Of a stretch of DNA of 50,406 bases, positions 21,306-31,821 are shown one piece after another; positions within the stretch are counted from its first letter, which is position 1, and every line of letters starts with the position of its first letter. The translations under genes were made by a program, and so were the position numbers. The notes beneath the pieces were generated by a model. It did no database searches, was not told the origin of the DNA, and was given only the letters and a program-made list of their open reading frames with translations. Source of the stretch: Tranzscheliella williamsii (lineage: Eukaryota > Basidiomycota > Ustilaginomycetes > Ustilaginales > Ustilaginaceae); assembly GCA_023212725.1 (NCBI GenBank), contig JALBYF010000098.1, forward strand, positions 1-50,406. Reading direction: 5' to 3'.

Positions 21306-24164
21306 ATGCCTTCCTCACAGCCGTCCCGTCCGCCCTCGGCCGTCAGGTTGCAGTCGACTCGTTTTGGTGGTCCTCGCAACCCGGCTCAACCATCTAGGAT
21401 GACAGGAACTCCACCAGCAAGTCGCTCTACTGGCAACCCACAAGCAAGTGGGTCCACTGCCAAGGCTTCTCATACACCCCGTATTCAGCTGCGCCATGCT
21501 TCTACCGCTACGGTCAATCGACTTCCTTCAGCAACTCACGTCACGCCATCTTTCTCCGCCCACGCCTGCTACAACTGTCATCAAGATGACACCCGCTTCT
21601 ATTGCGAATCATGCCTCGACTCAAGGGTCCAGGCGCATCACAAAGAGCTAGCTCGGTTGACCATCGCTCGTGACAAGGCCAGGGCGATGGTAGAACGATT
21701 ACTTGGCACTCAGCAGCGTACATCTATCCCGCCCGGAGCTCGGCCGCTTGCGACCGGCTCTGCTAGCGCTCTTACCGGTGCCTACTCGCCTATCCCCACC
21801 GAGGAAACAGCTCTTCCCAACCCCTTCGACAACAGCGTGATTGGAGAAAGCTCCGAGAGACCTTCTCAGGAGCTGATGCTGGCCAAGCTCGTACAACTTC
21901 GAGCCGAAAAAGCACTCGTTATATCTCGAACCCAGGACCTCCACCACTGTACCTCATCCTCTCAACGGGCTTACCTCCGCAACAAGGAGGTTGTTAAGGA
22001 GAAGCGCGCGCAGATCCTCCTGCGAAAGCAAAATCTGGCCAAGGCTTGGTCCAGTCTAGAGGGCTCATCAAATACGTCGACCTCCACAACCCATCGTTCT
22101 CGTCTAGCAGCAAAATCTCGGTGGGTGCCCCAGACCAACGGCGCTGCTAACGCCTCTGATGGTGATGAGGTACCTGCTTGGACAACCGATGTGTATACCC
22201 ACTATGAACGTCGCCCAGACGACGCAACTGCAGTTGCAGGCGCAAACCACATTGACACAAAGCAGCTTGGAGCTTCGATAGCCGGTATCCGACTACAGCT
22301 CTCGTCTCTGGACCAGGAAGCCAAGGATGTCATGACAAAGCTAAAAGAGGCCAGAGCTACCTTAGCGAGTCAAGCATTCTCTATTTTCTCTGTTTCTGCC
22401 CCACGGACCTCGAAATCGTCGCACTTCACTTCCATTCGAAAGCGGCAGTACGACGCCTCAGCCAGCAACTTTGTGGCCCAGAGGATCAGCAAGCTTTCTG
22501 AGAGGTATATGCCAGGGGCCTTTCAATTTGGACCGGACGCCGAAAACCACGCCGCTCATCAGCATAGACTTGCCCCACACACTACCTCGATAGCGGCCGG
22601 TGTAGCGACTCCTTCGGCTGCACTGAGCGACTGGACCATTGTCGGCCTGGCTCTTCCACTACCCAGCGAAATTCGCAGACACCCTCGGGAAACGGTGAAT
22701 GGAGCTATCACCTACGTCGTCAACCTTCTCCAATTGTTGGCGGCCTATTTGGGAATTGCCCTGCCTTTCTCGGTTGAGCAACAGAGAGGCAGATACGCTC
22801 TGAAGCCTGATCCTCTGTGGGATGGCGGCGGCGGATCAAGTGCCAAGTCTCTCTACCTCTCTTCCACCGTCTTTGCCGTTTTGGCCTCGGCTCACAAAGC
22901 AAACAGTCGTGCTTCAAAGCTGAACGATCTTGCTGAGTCCACACTTGGCCTCGGCGTATCCACTCTTTCGACCATAGAGTCTTATATACAGCTTCCTGCT
23001 GGATCGAGTATACCTTGGGGTCTGTCTTCTGTCATATCTGGTCAACACAAGACCGGACCAGAAGTACACAGTACAGCTGCTACGATTCAGGACGTGGACG
23101 AAGATTTGGATACGTACCCATCGCCGGAACGCTCTGATGGGTTGGCATATGCTCCCAAAGCCTCTAGAGTCAAGCCAGACCAGGCCGTCAAAGCTTTCAT
23201 CGCCGCTATGGTTATGTTGAGCTACGATGTTGCATACCTGGCCACTAAGCAAGGCATGAAGATAGACTTAGTAGCCGCAGCTGCCAACCCCTTGCAGCTT
23301 TTGCATGGAGTCATGGGCCAGGCTGACCTCGGACGCTTGGCACACTTCAATCGTATTCGGGCTTCTAGCATCGACGACCTAAGTCTGCCCTCATTAGACT
23401 ACGAGCAACTAGCTCAAGTCCTCGAGCCAATGACCCCTGTCTCTGATGCATCGAGAAACAGTGGCGGCAGACACAAGGGGGACGCTGGTAAACTATCCTC
23501 GCGCTCCAGCCTTGCTAAGAGCGGACGCCCGAGCTCGGATTTGGAACAGAGCTATGTAGATGCGGGCGCAGCGGCGGCTTCAGTTCTCAATATCCAAACC
23601 CCAGCACAGCCGCGCAGCGCGAAAAAGGCTACTGGAAGCAACGAGCACGTCAACCGAACGCAAGCAAGTGCCAACACAGATCTCAACACTATGAAAAATA
23701 CGGTCAAGACGTCGCACCCGTCCGGTGCTTCGAATCCGGGAGGACGACAAGTGAAAGCCCTTGGTCCTCCTCGGACGTCGCTAGACTTTTTGAGGCAGAG
23801 AGGCAGGGATGCCGTCAAGCCCAAGTCGAATCTGAGCGGTCACGACGTTGCGAAGGATGTTGTCAACAAGCCAAACGCAGCAATGTCCACTGCCGAAGGT
23901 GGTCATAAAGGATCCGTGCACACCGGTCTATCCACAGAACCGGCTGATACGCTGCGACGGCCTACGACGCATGCTAGTGCGCAAAACTCAGAGTCCAGGC
24001 CCGGGCCAGGGGCTGTGATCTTCAACGGAATAGAAGTAGGAGTTGGCAATTTAGCAACGGAAGATGACAGGAAGGGGAACCCCCACAGCAAAAGGGGAAG
24101 GGCCGGTGTGCTCAAAACACCAGGAGCAGCACTGTCTGCAGATGACGAATGGAACCTTGTGTAA
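21306..24164 (+). CDS. Atg14/UVRAG-type subunit of the Vps34 PI3-kinase complex
   Basis: Intronless frame of 952 residues from the first ATG at 21306. After ~80 Ser/Thr/Pro-rich residues comes a paired cysteine motif C88-x2-C91...C100-x2-C103 (CYNCHQDDTRFYCESC), like the N-terminal CxxC repeats of Atg14/Barkor. A helical, probably coiled-coil region follows (charged HHKELARLTIARDKARAMVERL and later GIRLQLSSLDQEAKD). The Atg14/UVRAG (Vps38) core comes next: WTIVGLALPLP, VNLLQLLAAYLGIALPF, and a helical end ASKLNDLAESTLGLGVSTLSTI region near 540-570. These proteins direct Vps34-Vps15-Vps30 to autophagosome or endosome membranes. The last ~250 residues are low complexity. The cysteine motif favours Atg14 over Vps38, but I cannot exclude the latter. 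Confidence 0.82.
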   Translation: MPSSQPSRPPSAVRLQSTRFGGPRNPAQPSRMTGTPPASRSTGNPQASGSTAKASHTPRIQLRHASTATVNRLPSATHVTPSFSAHACYNCHQDDTRFYCESCLDSRVQAHHKELARLTIARDKARAMVERLLGTQQRTSIPPGARPLATGSASALTGAYSPIPTEETALPNPFDNSVIGESSERPSQELMLAKLVQLRAEKALVISRTQDLHHCTSSSQRAYLRNKEVVKEKRAQILLRKQNLAKAWSSLEGSSNTSTSTTHRSRLAAKSRWVPQTNGAANASDGDEVPAWTTDVYTHYERRPDDATAVAGANHIDTKQLGASIAGIRLQLSSLDQEAKDVMTKLKEARATLASQAFSIFSVSAPRTSKSSHFTSIRKRQYDASASNFVAQRISKLSERYMPGAFQFGPDAENHAAHQHRLAPHTTSIAAGVATPSAALSDWTIVGLALPLPSEIRRHPRETVNGAITYVVNLLQLLAAYLGIALPFSVEQQRGRYALKPDPLWDGGGGSSAKSLYLSSTVFAVLASAHKANSRASKLNDLAESTLGLGVSTLSTIESYIQLPAGSSIPWGLSSVISGQHKTGPEVHSTAATIQDVDEDLDTYPSPERSDGLAYAPKASRVKPDQAVKAFIAAMVMLSYDVAYLATKQGMKIDLVAAAANPLQLLHGVMGQADLGRLAHFNRIRASSIDDLSLPSLDYEQLAQVLEPMTPVSDASRNSGGRHKGDAGKLSSRSSLAKSGRPSSDLEQSYVDAGAAAASVLNIQTPAQPRSAKKATGSNEHVNRTQASANTDLNTMKNTVKTSHPSGASNPGGRQVKALGPPRTSLDFLRQRGRDAVKPKSNLSGHDVAKDVVNKPNAAMSTAEGGHKGSVHTGLSTEPADTLRRPTTHASAQNSESRPGPGAVIFNGIEVGVGNLATEDDRKGNPHSKRGRAGVLKTPGAALSADDEWNLV

Positions 24165-24475
24165 TCGGAGCCGTGGAAACTGTATCATAATCTACACCAT
24201 AACGCGACTGCGATATCCTGCCGTATTGCGACTGTCGCAGTTGTACTCCTGCAACAGTCTCTCCGCAGAACCACCAAGCTCGAGCATGCTTTGGATGTAG
24301 GCTGGATGTGTCGAAAAAGGTGAGAAAAAAAACGCGGAACTCGGATGGCTGATGTTGAGGGGGTGAGAATCACAATAAGTGCTGAGTTGCTGAGCTGTTT
24401 GAACCTCATGCGAGCTTCTCCACCGCGAGGTTCGTGTTCGCCTTGCAGCATACGGAACTCGCTATTCTGCCAACC
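24165..24475. other. Intergenic region upstream of PRP2
   Basis: 311 bp holding the 3' flank of the Atg14-type gene and the promoter of the helicase gene. An A-rich run lies near 24312-24333. No gene seen. Confidence 0.4.
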
Positions 24476-27400
24476 ATGGCCTCCGCAGAGCTACGTCGTT
24501 GGATCAGCGACAACAGCATCAGGTTCTTCGGCCTGTCCCAGTCGTCTATTGTGGATTTCATCCAAGTCTCAGCATCGTCAGCCGCCTCGCCTGCCGAGCT
24601 GTATCAGAATCTCAAGTCGCTAGGACTGCCCGCGACCGACGAGGCGCACCGCTTTGCTGACGAACTTTACTCTCGTGTACCTAGAGCCAGCCAGAGCAGC
24701 AAGAGGCAGGATGCATCGGAGAACACAGGCTCGAAGAAGGAGTCTCGAAAGCGGTATGGGCTTATCCTCGATGAAGTCGATGGCGCCGAGGAGCTCGCCA
24801 TCAAGCCGGAGCGGAAAAAGAAGAGGAAGAAAGCTGCTGAGAGCGACGACATTCGCAGCGACTCGAGGCGCTCTCCTAATCCACAGCAATCGCCGGATGT
24901 CCGGCCTGAAGGTGAACAGAGAGAAGAAGACGACCCGGAGATGGCGAGGTTGAGAGACCTTGCCGAGAGAGATGAGTTTGCTAGACGCATAAGAGATAAG
25001 GACAAGAATAACACCAAGGCTGTCGTTGAAGATCGTACCTCTGCACGCCTCAATCCTGAGGCGGCAGCGCGGAGACTTCTAGCGGATGATGATCAAGCCA
25101 GATCCGCGGCCATGCCCAGCTTGCGAGACCGCTCTAGACAGGAATACCTGGCCAAGCGGTCTCAGCAAAGGATCGAGCTGCTACGTCTCGAAATCCAAGA
25201 CGAAGAGCGCTTCTTCAAGGGCATGAAGATGTCCAAGAGGGAGCAACGCGAACTCGATTATAAGAAGGAAGTGCTACGGCTGGCAGAGGAGCGTTCCAAG
25301 ATTGACGATGGCGAGGCAGGCTACATGATGCCAGAAGATTACCTGACGGAGCAAGGCAAAATGAACATGAAGAAGAAGGAGCAAGCTCTCTACCAACGCT
25401 ACGACGATGCAAAGACAGAGCGTCAAGCACAGCAAACACACGCAACAGACGCTGAACTGTTCGAGAAAGAGCAGATCGACAGGTCCAAGTATGTCCCGAA
25501 GGCTTCTTCCCACGAGGTTGTCGAGGATTACGACTATGTCTTTGACGAGAGCCAGACGATTCAATTCGTTGTCGAGTCAAAGATCCGAGGAACTGAGATG
25601 AGTCACCAAGACAAACTTCTGCAACAACAGATCGATGAAGCTGAAACGAAGGCGGCTAAGATTCAGGCCACCCGCCAGTCTCTGCCAGTCTATGCCCTAC
25701 GATCGGAGCTCTTGGCTGCAATCGACGAATACCAGGTCCTCATTATAGTGGGAGAAACGGGTTCCGGAAAGACAACCCAGCTGCCACAATTTCTGCATGA
25801 GGCTGGCTATACCAAGGGAGGCAAGAAAGTCGCTTGTACCCAACCTCGTCGTGTCGCCGCAATGAGCGTTGCTGCGCGAGTTGCCGAAGAGATGGGCGTT
25901 CGACTAGGGAGGGAGTGCGGATATAGCATTCGGTTTGAGGATTGCACTTCGGACGACACCGTGATCAAGTACATGACGGATGGAATGCTGCTGCGAGAGT
26001 TTTTGACAGAACCAGATCTCAGCTCTTATTCGGCCCTCATTATAGACGAGGCGCACGAGCGGACGCTCAGCACTGACGTCCTTTTCGGTTTGGTCAAAGA
26101 TATCGCCCGATTTCGTCCCGACCTCAAGCTTTTGATCTCGAGCGCCACCCTTGACGCTGAAAAGTTTAGCGAGTTCTTTGACGATGCGCCCATCTTCAAC
26201 GTTCCAGGCAGGCGTTATCCTGTTGACATCCACTACACTCCGCAGCCAGAGGCAAACTACCTGCACGCAGCCATCACGACGATCTTCCAGATTCATACCA
26301 CTCAACCGAAGGGAGACGTTCTCGTCTTCTTTACCGGCCAGGACGAGATTGATGCCGCAGTGGAGAACTTACAGGAGACGAGCCGTGCGCTTGGAAACAA
26401 GATTGCTGAGCTGATCGTATGCCCCATCTATGCCAACCTGCCGTCCGATATGCAGGCCAAGATCTTTGAACCAACGCCCGAGGGAGCCCGCAAGGTGGTT
26501 CTGGCGACCAATATTGCTGAAACTTCTATCACGATTGATGGCGTCGTGTTTGTCATTGATCCCGGCTTTGTCAAGCAGAACTCGTACAACCCGAGAACCG
26601 GCATGTCGTCACTTACCGTGGTACCCTGTTCGCGCGCTTCGGCAAATCAACGGGCTGGTCGAGCCGGTCGAGTGGGCCCGGGTAAGTGCTTCCGATTGTT
26701 CACCAAATGGGCTTTCAAGAACGAGATGGAAGAAAACACGACACCTGAGATTCAACGAACCAACCTGGCCAACGTGGTGTTGTTGCTCAAGTCGCTAGGT
26801 ATCAACGACCTCCTCAACTTTGATTTCCTGGATCCCCCGCCAACCGAAACGCTCGGCCGGTCGCTGGAGATGCTGTATGCGCTAGGGGCGCTGAACGATA
26901 AAGGCGAGCTGACGAAGCTGGGGCGGCGGATGGCCGAGTTCCCGGTAGACCCACAGCTTTCCAAGGCCATTCTCGCTTCTGAGACGTACAAATGCACCGA
27001 GGAGGTGCTTTCCATTGTATCGATGCTTTCCGAGTCGTCTGCCCTATTTTATCGGCCCAAGGATAAGAAGATGCACGCTGATCGGGCGCGCGCTGCCTTT
27101 GTCCGACCGGGCGGCGACCACTTCACACTGCTCAATGTCTGGGAGCAGTGGGTACAGAACAACTACGACTATCAGTTCTGCGTCGAGAACTTTGTTCAGC
27201 CTAAGGTGCTACAGCGCGTGCGCGACGTTCGCGACCAGCTGGCGCAGCTGTGCGAGCGCGTCGAGCTGGTCCCGGAGTCCAATGTTGACTCGTCCGACAT
27301 CACGGGCATACAGCGCGCGGTGCTGGCTGGCTATTTCATGAACGCGGCGCGCATCCAGAAGGGCGGCGAGGCGTACCGGTCGATCAAGCAGAACAACACT

Positions 27401-27646
27401 GTCTACGTCCACCCCTCCAGCTGCCTCTACAAGCAGATCCCGCAGCCCAAGTTTCTCTGCTATTTCGAGCTGGTCGAGACGAGCAAAAACTTTATGCGCC
27501 AGGTGATCGAGATCAAGCCAGAGTGGCTACTCGAGGTCGCCCGCCACTACTTTACCAAGGAAGAAGTGCACGACGAGTCCAAGGTTAAGCGTTACAAGGG
27601 CATCACTGCGAGTGGCAGCGCGCTCGCCGGCTCTCCGCGGCCATGA
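24476..27646 (+). CDS. PRP2: DEAH-box pre-mRNA splicing helicase Prp2 (DHX16 type)
   Basis: Intronless frame of 1056 residues; the ATG at 24476 sits in a strong context (CCAACCATGGC). The N-terminal ~400 residues are charged with a long Arg/Glu/Lys-rich stretch, as in DHX16/Prp2. The helicase core has motif I GETGSGKTT (426-434), Ia TQPRRVAAMSVA, II DEAH (524-527), III SAT, IV VFFTGQDEI, V TNIAETSITI and VI SANQRAGRAGRVGPGKCFRL. HA2/OB domains follow, with the specific DPQLSKAIL and QNNTVYVHPSSCL. Prp2 remodels the spliceosome before the first catalytic step, with its activator Spp2. The N-terminal ending of the core and the length fit Prp2/DHX16 rather than Prp22, which has an S1 domain, or Prp43, which is shorter. 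Confidence 0.93.
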   Translation: MASAELRRWISDNSIRFFGLSQSSIVDFIQVSASSAASPAELYQNLKSLGLPATDEAHRFADELYSRVPRASQSSKRQDASENTGSKKESRKRYGLILDEVDGAEELAIKPERKKKRKKAAESDDIRSDSRRSPNPQQSPDVRPEGEQREEDDPEMARLRDLAERDEFARRIRDKDKNNTKAVVEDRTSARLNPEAAARRLLADDDQARSAAMPSLRDRSRQEYLAKRSQQRIELLRLEIQDEERFFKGMKMSKREQRELDYKKEVLRLAEERSKIDDGEAGYMMPEDYLTEQGKMNMKKKEQALYQRYDDAKTERQAQQTHATDAELFEKEQIDRSKYVPKASSHEVVEDYDYVFDESQTIQFVVESKIRGTEMSHQDKLLQQQIDEAETKAAKIQATRQSLPVYALRSELLAAIDEYQVLIIVGETGSGKTTQLPQFLHEAGYTKGGKKVACTQPRRVAAMSVAARVAEEMGVRLGRECGYSIRFEDCTSDDTVIKYMTDGMLLREFLTEPDLSSYSALIIDEAHERTLSTDVLFGLVKDIARFRPDLKLLISSATLDAEKFSEFFDDAPIFNVPGRRYPVDIHYTPQPEANYLHAAITTIFQIHTTQPKGDVLVFFTGQDEIDAAVENLQETSRALGNKIAELIVCPIYANLPSDMQAKIFEPTPEGARKVVLATNIAETSITIDGVVFVIDPGFVKQNSYNPRTGMSSLTVVPCSRASANQRAGRAGRVGPGKCFRLFTKWAFKNEMEENTTPEIQRTNLANVVLLLKSLGINDLLNFDFLDPPPTETLGRSLEMLYALGALNDKGELTKLGRRMAEFPVDPQLSKAILASETYKCTEEVLSIVSMLSESSALFYRPKDKKMHADRARAAFVRPGGDHFTLLNVWEQWVQNNYDYQFCVENFVQPKVLQRVRDVRDQLAQLCERVELVPESNVDSSDITGIQRAVLAGYFMNAARIQKGGEAYRSIKQNNTVYVHPSSCLYKQIPQPKFLCYFELVETSKNFMRQVIEIKPEWLLEVARHYFTKEEVHDESKVKRYKGITASGSALAGSPRP

Positions 27647-27920
27647 ACGCACACGTCGGTCGTTACGGCGGTGCTTTATACAGTCACGTTTGGTCCTTTG
27701 CATCATGCATGGCGACGACCCGTCGCCGCAGCCCCATTCTCCACTGCAATTTTGACTACCAGTACTGAGCAATTGCAGCCGCGTGCTCCGTCATGAGAGG
27801 CTGGGAGTGAACGGTGACATCGACATTGCCGGAAAGAGCGGAGGCGCGGGATAGTACAGGAAGACTGTGACTATGCGGACAGCACGGCGAAGGGGGTGTA
27901 GCGAGGTGCGAGGAGGGGGG

Positions 27921-28235
27921 TTAGGTGACGAAGTGTTGGCCGGCGACTTCATGGCAGGCGGAGGCGAGGAGGTTGGAAGCTTCGTCGGGGCCGACGAGTT
28001 GGCCTTGCTCGCAGTGGACGGTGGAGGAGCCGGGTTTGCAGGCGATGCGGCCGCTGGCGACCAGGCGCGAGGTGACGAGGGGGGCGCTGTTGGTAGTGGC
28101 GTCGAGCTTGCAGTGTGCGGTCTTGCCGCTCTTCAGCTTCAGCGAGACGTGCGCCTGCGGCGCCGGCGCCGCGCCCACCCCCAGCAGCCCCGCTGCCACC
28201 AGCGCAACCAGCACGCGCACTCGCAGAACAACCAT
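27921..28235 (-). CDS. Small secreted four-cysteine protein
   Basis: Frame of 104 residues with ATG at 28235 and TAA at 27921. Residues 1-22 form a clear signal peptide: basic start, a Val/Leu/Ala hydrophobic core, and a likely cleavage around GAA-PAPQ. The mature part is about 80 residues with four cysteines (42, 66, 75, 94), enough for two disulfides, and is otherwise Ser/Thr/Ala-rich with no transmembrane helix. I do not recognise a family. In a plant-associated smut such a protein would be an effector candidate; in a saprotroph it could be a cell-wall or antimicrobial protein. The G/C-rich coding sequence supports a real gene, but there is no independent support for expression. Confidence 0.62.
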   Translation of the reverse strand: MVVLRVRVLVALVAAGLLGVGAAPAPQAHVSLKLKSGKTAHCKLDATTNSAPLVTSRLVASGRIACKPGSSTVHCEQGQLVGPDEASNLLASACHEVAGQHFVT

Positions 28236-30077
28236 CTACCCCCTTCGTCAGTCTCAACGTCCCATCCTCACCGCGCCGAGTCGCAATCCATACCCACCTT
28301 CGTTTGTGTCTTTATGTAGAGTTTGGGGACGGAGCAAGCCAGGCTGCGTCGAAGGGTCGTGATTCGGACGGGGAGGATGGATAGGTGCGGCCGAGGGAGC
28401 AGCGCGGCACCGGGCTGCTTATATCTCTCGCTGGCGCTGCACCCTGGCGCTGGCGGGCGAAAAGGCCGCACTACGCCCAATAGCCGGCGGCCGCGCACGT
28501 CCTGCCGCGACACCCGTGGCCAGCAACCCCCGAAGCAACACCGCCCTGCAACCATCTGAAAGTTCCAGAAAATGTCCCTGGGCTCATTAGTTAGCGTCGC
28601 ATGCTGGTTACACGGCACGCCACGTCCCTCGCTGGACCGCGTATGAGCGCAAATGAACTCGGGCTGTGTCCTTTGCGCCGACACCGGGGAGGCAACCAAA
28701 CATAGACAACGCCGCGGCGGAGTTAGGCTATGCACATGCTCGGGCCAAGCTTGCCCGCAGGGGATCGTACCCTCTTTTGCAACTATTGTCGTTCGATCGT
28801 GCATTCCACAAATGAGATGAGCACCATTCCTATATTGTTTTGTGGACCATATGTGCACCATGTCAGTTCGGTCTGCCAAGGTGGTTGGATCCAAATTCGC
28901 AGAGACGCCAGATCATGCATGAGCTGCACCCAACGTCCTCGTCAGTTCATCTCCCGTCAGTATCCATGCAGGATAAGTACAGTTGCTGCGCTGCGCTGAA
29001 TTGCATCAAGAGGTGAGGCTGCAGCGCTGGATCTTGCCCAACCGAGTCGACGTGTGCGCAAACGACATCGATCCGTTCGCCGACTTCATTTGTGGAATGA
29101 AACGATGACCTTGAGCTAGTCTGACAACGAAGTCAGTTGCAGGGGAGTACTGTAATCCGCCACTCTACCACAACACGGCGTTATTCGCTCGGTGCTGTGT
29201 CGGCCAGCATCGCGGGCAGGCCATAATTGCGGGGCCTGCCGTGCGAAGTGCTGCAGCGGCTTGCCGGGCGATGATGAAGTGTGTGGCACCGAGTGAGGCG
29301 GAGGGCGGAAGCGTGTGAAGCCGAGACCGAACCGGCTCGAAGCGACTCGAATCGACGCTTGTCGACAGGGAACAATTACCGACGGAAGGATGCCCCACGG
29401 ACAGTGCAGGACGCGTGAGAACGCGCATACAGTCGTGCCTGCTTGCTGCACTGCCCGCGGCCAAATGTGATCAAGTCGTGCCACGGCCAGACCTCCCTCG
29501 CTCTGGCAGCGCTGGGTCGCCGCTCACAGTTCGAAAGCCTCGAAGCGTTGCTGGGGGCCCTGCTTTGCGACGTGAGGTCAGTCCGTCCATCTGCCGCAGC
29601 CGGGTGCATCTCTATGCAGACTCGCTCCGCGCTCGGCCGCCGAGCTCGCTGCCCTTTGCACAATCCGACCTCAAGCGACGCAAAGCAAGGCTGCAAGTCG
29701 CATTGCTAGTACAGCGCCAGTCGCTCAAACCATGCTGCGAAGGATTTGCATTTCTGATCGTAGCAACAGGCTCGCCGGCGGCCTGCGAAGTGTCGCGCGA
29801 AGAGCCGATTTTGTACAAAGCGCAATCACCTGTAAGCCGGCTGACTTCACTAACCTTGTCGGCCACAATCTCGGATTCACCAGGGAAGCACCTGGTGGGT
29901 CCCGATGCGTGAGTGTGCGGTCTGCTGGAAGGTGACGGAGGGTTTGCCCTGCCGTCGCAGAGTGGCCGCACGCATGATCGAGGCAGCGCAACGAGTGTGG
30001 CGCACACCGCGGGCAACCGTGTGTTGAATGATGCCCGGGGCGTGCGCAGTCGGAGAGCGGAGGGTGGTGTGCGGCGG
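28236..30077. other. Long intergenic region with no recognised gene
   Basis: About 1.84 kb between the secreted-protein gene start and the SND2 end. Several short overlapping frames exist on both strands (for example 28268-28894 minus), but none shows a signal peptide, domain or plausible splice partner. I found no tRNA or snoRNA fold by eye. Confidence 0.4.
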
Positions 30078-30859
30078 TCAGCGCTTTCGGGTTTGGACGC
30101 GCGGGTCGCCCTTTGCGGCGCGCGCCTGGAGCTTCTGCTGCCTCTTGGAGGTAGCCTCTACGGGCGGCTGAGGCGCGCCGGCCTGCGGATGCGGGTCGCG
30201 CGCGCCGCCGAGCATGCCCTGCAACGAAGCGAACGGACTCTGCCCGCGGAAGAGATACGGAAGCAGGATCTTCTGGTAGACCACATAGCCCGCGTAGCCG
30301 GGAATCTGAAGCGCCAAGAAACACAGCGGTCAGCAGCCCGCGCGCAAGCATGCCGCCCCGGTTGCTACTCACTATCAGATACAAATACCAGAACCTCGAC
30401 CACAGCAGCGACAACAGCTGCACAAGCCACGTCACGTAGATGATGTCGAACATGTACCTGCACGCCGCCAAATGTGTGCACGGCGTTAGTGAGCTTCTTA
30501 CCGTCCATGTCCGCGTGCGCGCCTACTTACTGGGTGAGGCCGCTCTGCTGCAGATCGTTCCCCTGCGCAGCCATGCTCTGCAGCGTCAGCCACAGAGCAA
30601 CGCCGAGACCCTCGGAAAGGACATACGCGGCAATAGTCCCCTTGGTGACGCTCGATTTGAAGAGCCAGAACCGCACAACGAGATACACTGTGTTGGTGGC
30701 CAGGAATCCGTTACGCAGGAGGGTCAAGAGAAAGGCATTTCCTGAAGCCGTTTTCTTGGCGCTGCCACGAGCCTGGAGCATGGATGAGACGGTAAACCAT
30801 CCGCGAGAGTCAGTCATGCTGGCCAATGCGGACGGCGCAGATCCGCTTAACCTACCATG
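30078..30859 (-). CDS. SND2: Snd2/TMEM208 family ER membrane-targeting protein, 4 exons
   Basis: Model: exon 1 30859-30857 (only ATG), exon 2 30772-30531, exon 3 30457-30373, exon 4 30305-30078; 185 residues. Donors are GTAGGT, GTAAGT and GTGAGT; acceptors are all CAG. The joined product begins MARGSAKKTASGN and carries hydrophobic helices (FLATNTVYLVVRFWLF; TIAAYVLSEGLGVALWLTL; a third around IIYVTWLVQLLSLL). It then shows the family hallmark, an aromatic WYLYLI helix end followed by PGYAGYVVYQK and the basic tail SKRQQKLQARAAKGD. Snd2/TMEM208 acts in the SRP-independent pathway that targets membrane proteins to the ER. If the tiny first exon is wrong, an in-frame ATG upstream of the exon 2 acceptor (30815 area) is the alternative start. 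Confidence 0.9.
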
Positions 30860-31284
30860 GTGCAAGCGGGAACGTTGGTGAAAGTGGTGGTAGGCGACTC
30901 AGACGGGCGGTCATGCACAGCGAAGCCACCCACATCATGTGCAGAGAGGCATCTCGAAGGTTCGTGGATGTGGAGCAAGACAAGAAGTTGATGTTAGATT
31001 CGGGAAAGATGCGTGAGGCCACACACAGAGCGCCATGTCGAGACTAGTCATTGAAAGTAGAGTCCGTTGCGAGATGAAGCGTCTCAGGTACACATGGAGC
31101 AGGGAAGCAGGAATCAGAAAAGGGAAATGCTAGAGGAATAGGTTGGCCAGTCGTAGCTGCCAAGCGGCGCTAGGGGAGGTCGATGGAAAGGAGCGCTTTG
31201 AGCCTCTCGGCTTGCAGATGGAAGCGCGGACGAAGCGGGAGGCGTTCAAAGGTGGGGGCGGCACGAGTGCTTGCCGGAGCATGT
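30860..31284. other. Intergenic region between SND2 and GPI-type protein gene
   Basis: 425 bp with the SND2 promoter and the 3' flank of the next minus-strand gene. Nothing else is recognisable. Confidence 0.4.
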
Positions 31285-31821
31285 CTATAGAAGCACGCAT
31301 ACTCCGACTGCCAAAGCGAGGAGACATGCGGCGCCAGCGGCGAAATGCGACGTGAGCATGCGGGCAGCGCTCACGATATGGTTGTCGTCAGGCCCCAACG
31401 CCTCCGAGCCAGCTCCGACTCCTCCAGGGACAGGAGCCAGGGCAGTGCCGGCCAGCGCACCCGTAGACGGCGCGGTGGCGATGGGGAAAGTAGTTGGGGT
31501 CGAGCTGGAAGTGACGTTGGAAGAGGCGGTGGAGTTGCCCGCGGTTGTGTTGTTACCAGAGGCGGTGGCATTGCCTGTAGGTGAGGGAGCAGCTGAGGAA
31601 TTCGACGCAGCTATCGAAAGCAACTCACCAAGGCGTCAGTGGCGAGAACAAGGGTCACGGTAGGGAGCAGAGTACGAGGAAGAGAACTACCTACTGGAGG
31701 AAGGCGAAGCGCTGCCCGACGCTTGGGTGGAAGCAGCAGTATTTTGGGCCAGTACGGCGGCAGCTACAGCCAAAAGGGCTATTACAAAGACATGGAGGCT
31801 GTACCGGGTGTATAACTTCAT
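31285..31821 (-). CDS. Small Ser/Thr-rich protein, probable GPI-anchored surface protein, 2 exons
   Basis: Exon 1 31821-31695 and exon 2 31610-31285 give 150 residues. The intron 31611-31694 has donor GTAGGT and acceptor TAG. Exon 1 encodes a signal peptide (MKLYTRYSLHVFVIALLAV followed by AAAVLAQ) with likely cleavage after LA. The mature chain is rich in Ser, Thr, Ala, Gly and Asn with several N-x-S/T sites. The C-terminus ends in a hydrophobic run (AACLLALAVGVCVLL) preceded by small residues, the usual layout for GPI addition. No enzymatic domain is visible, so it is likely a heavily glycosylated wall or membrane mannoprotein. The TAG stop is at 31285-31287. The frame crosses the intron without a break, which supports the model. 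Confidence 0.72.

Noticed and set aside
28268..28894. 208-codon minus-strand frame upstream of the secreted-protein gene
   Set aside because: Composition is irregular, there is no signal peptide or domain, and no conserved feature supports it over chance in GC-rich DNA.
29090..29150. Possible C/D-box snoRNA (GATGA-like and CTGA-like boxes)
   Set aside because: The two boxes are only about 15 bases apart and no terminal stem or second pair of boxes is seen.
29725..30471. Long minus-strand frame overlapping SND2 exons
   Set aside because: It shares only part of one SND2 exon in frame and reads through its introns and into 3' DNA. The spliced SND2 model explains the homology better.
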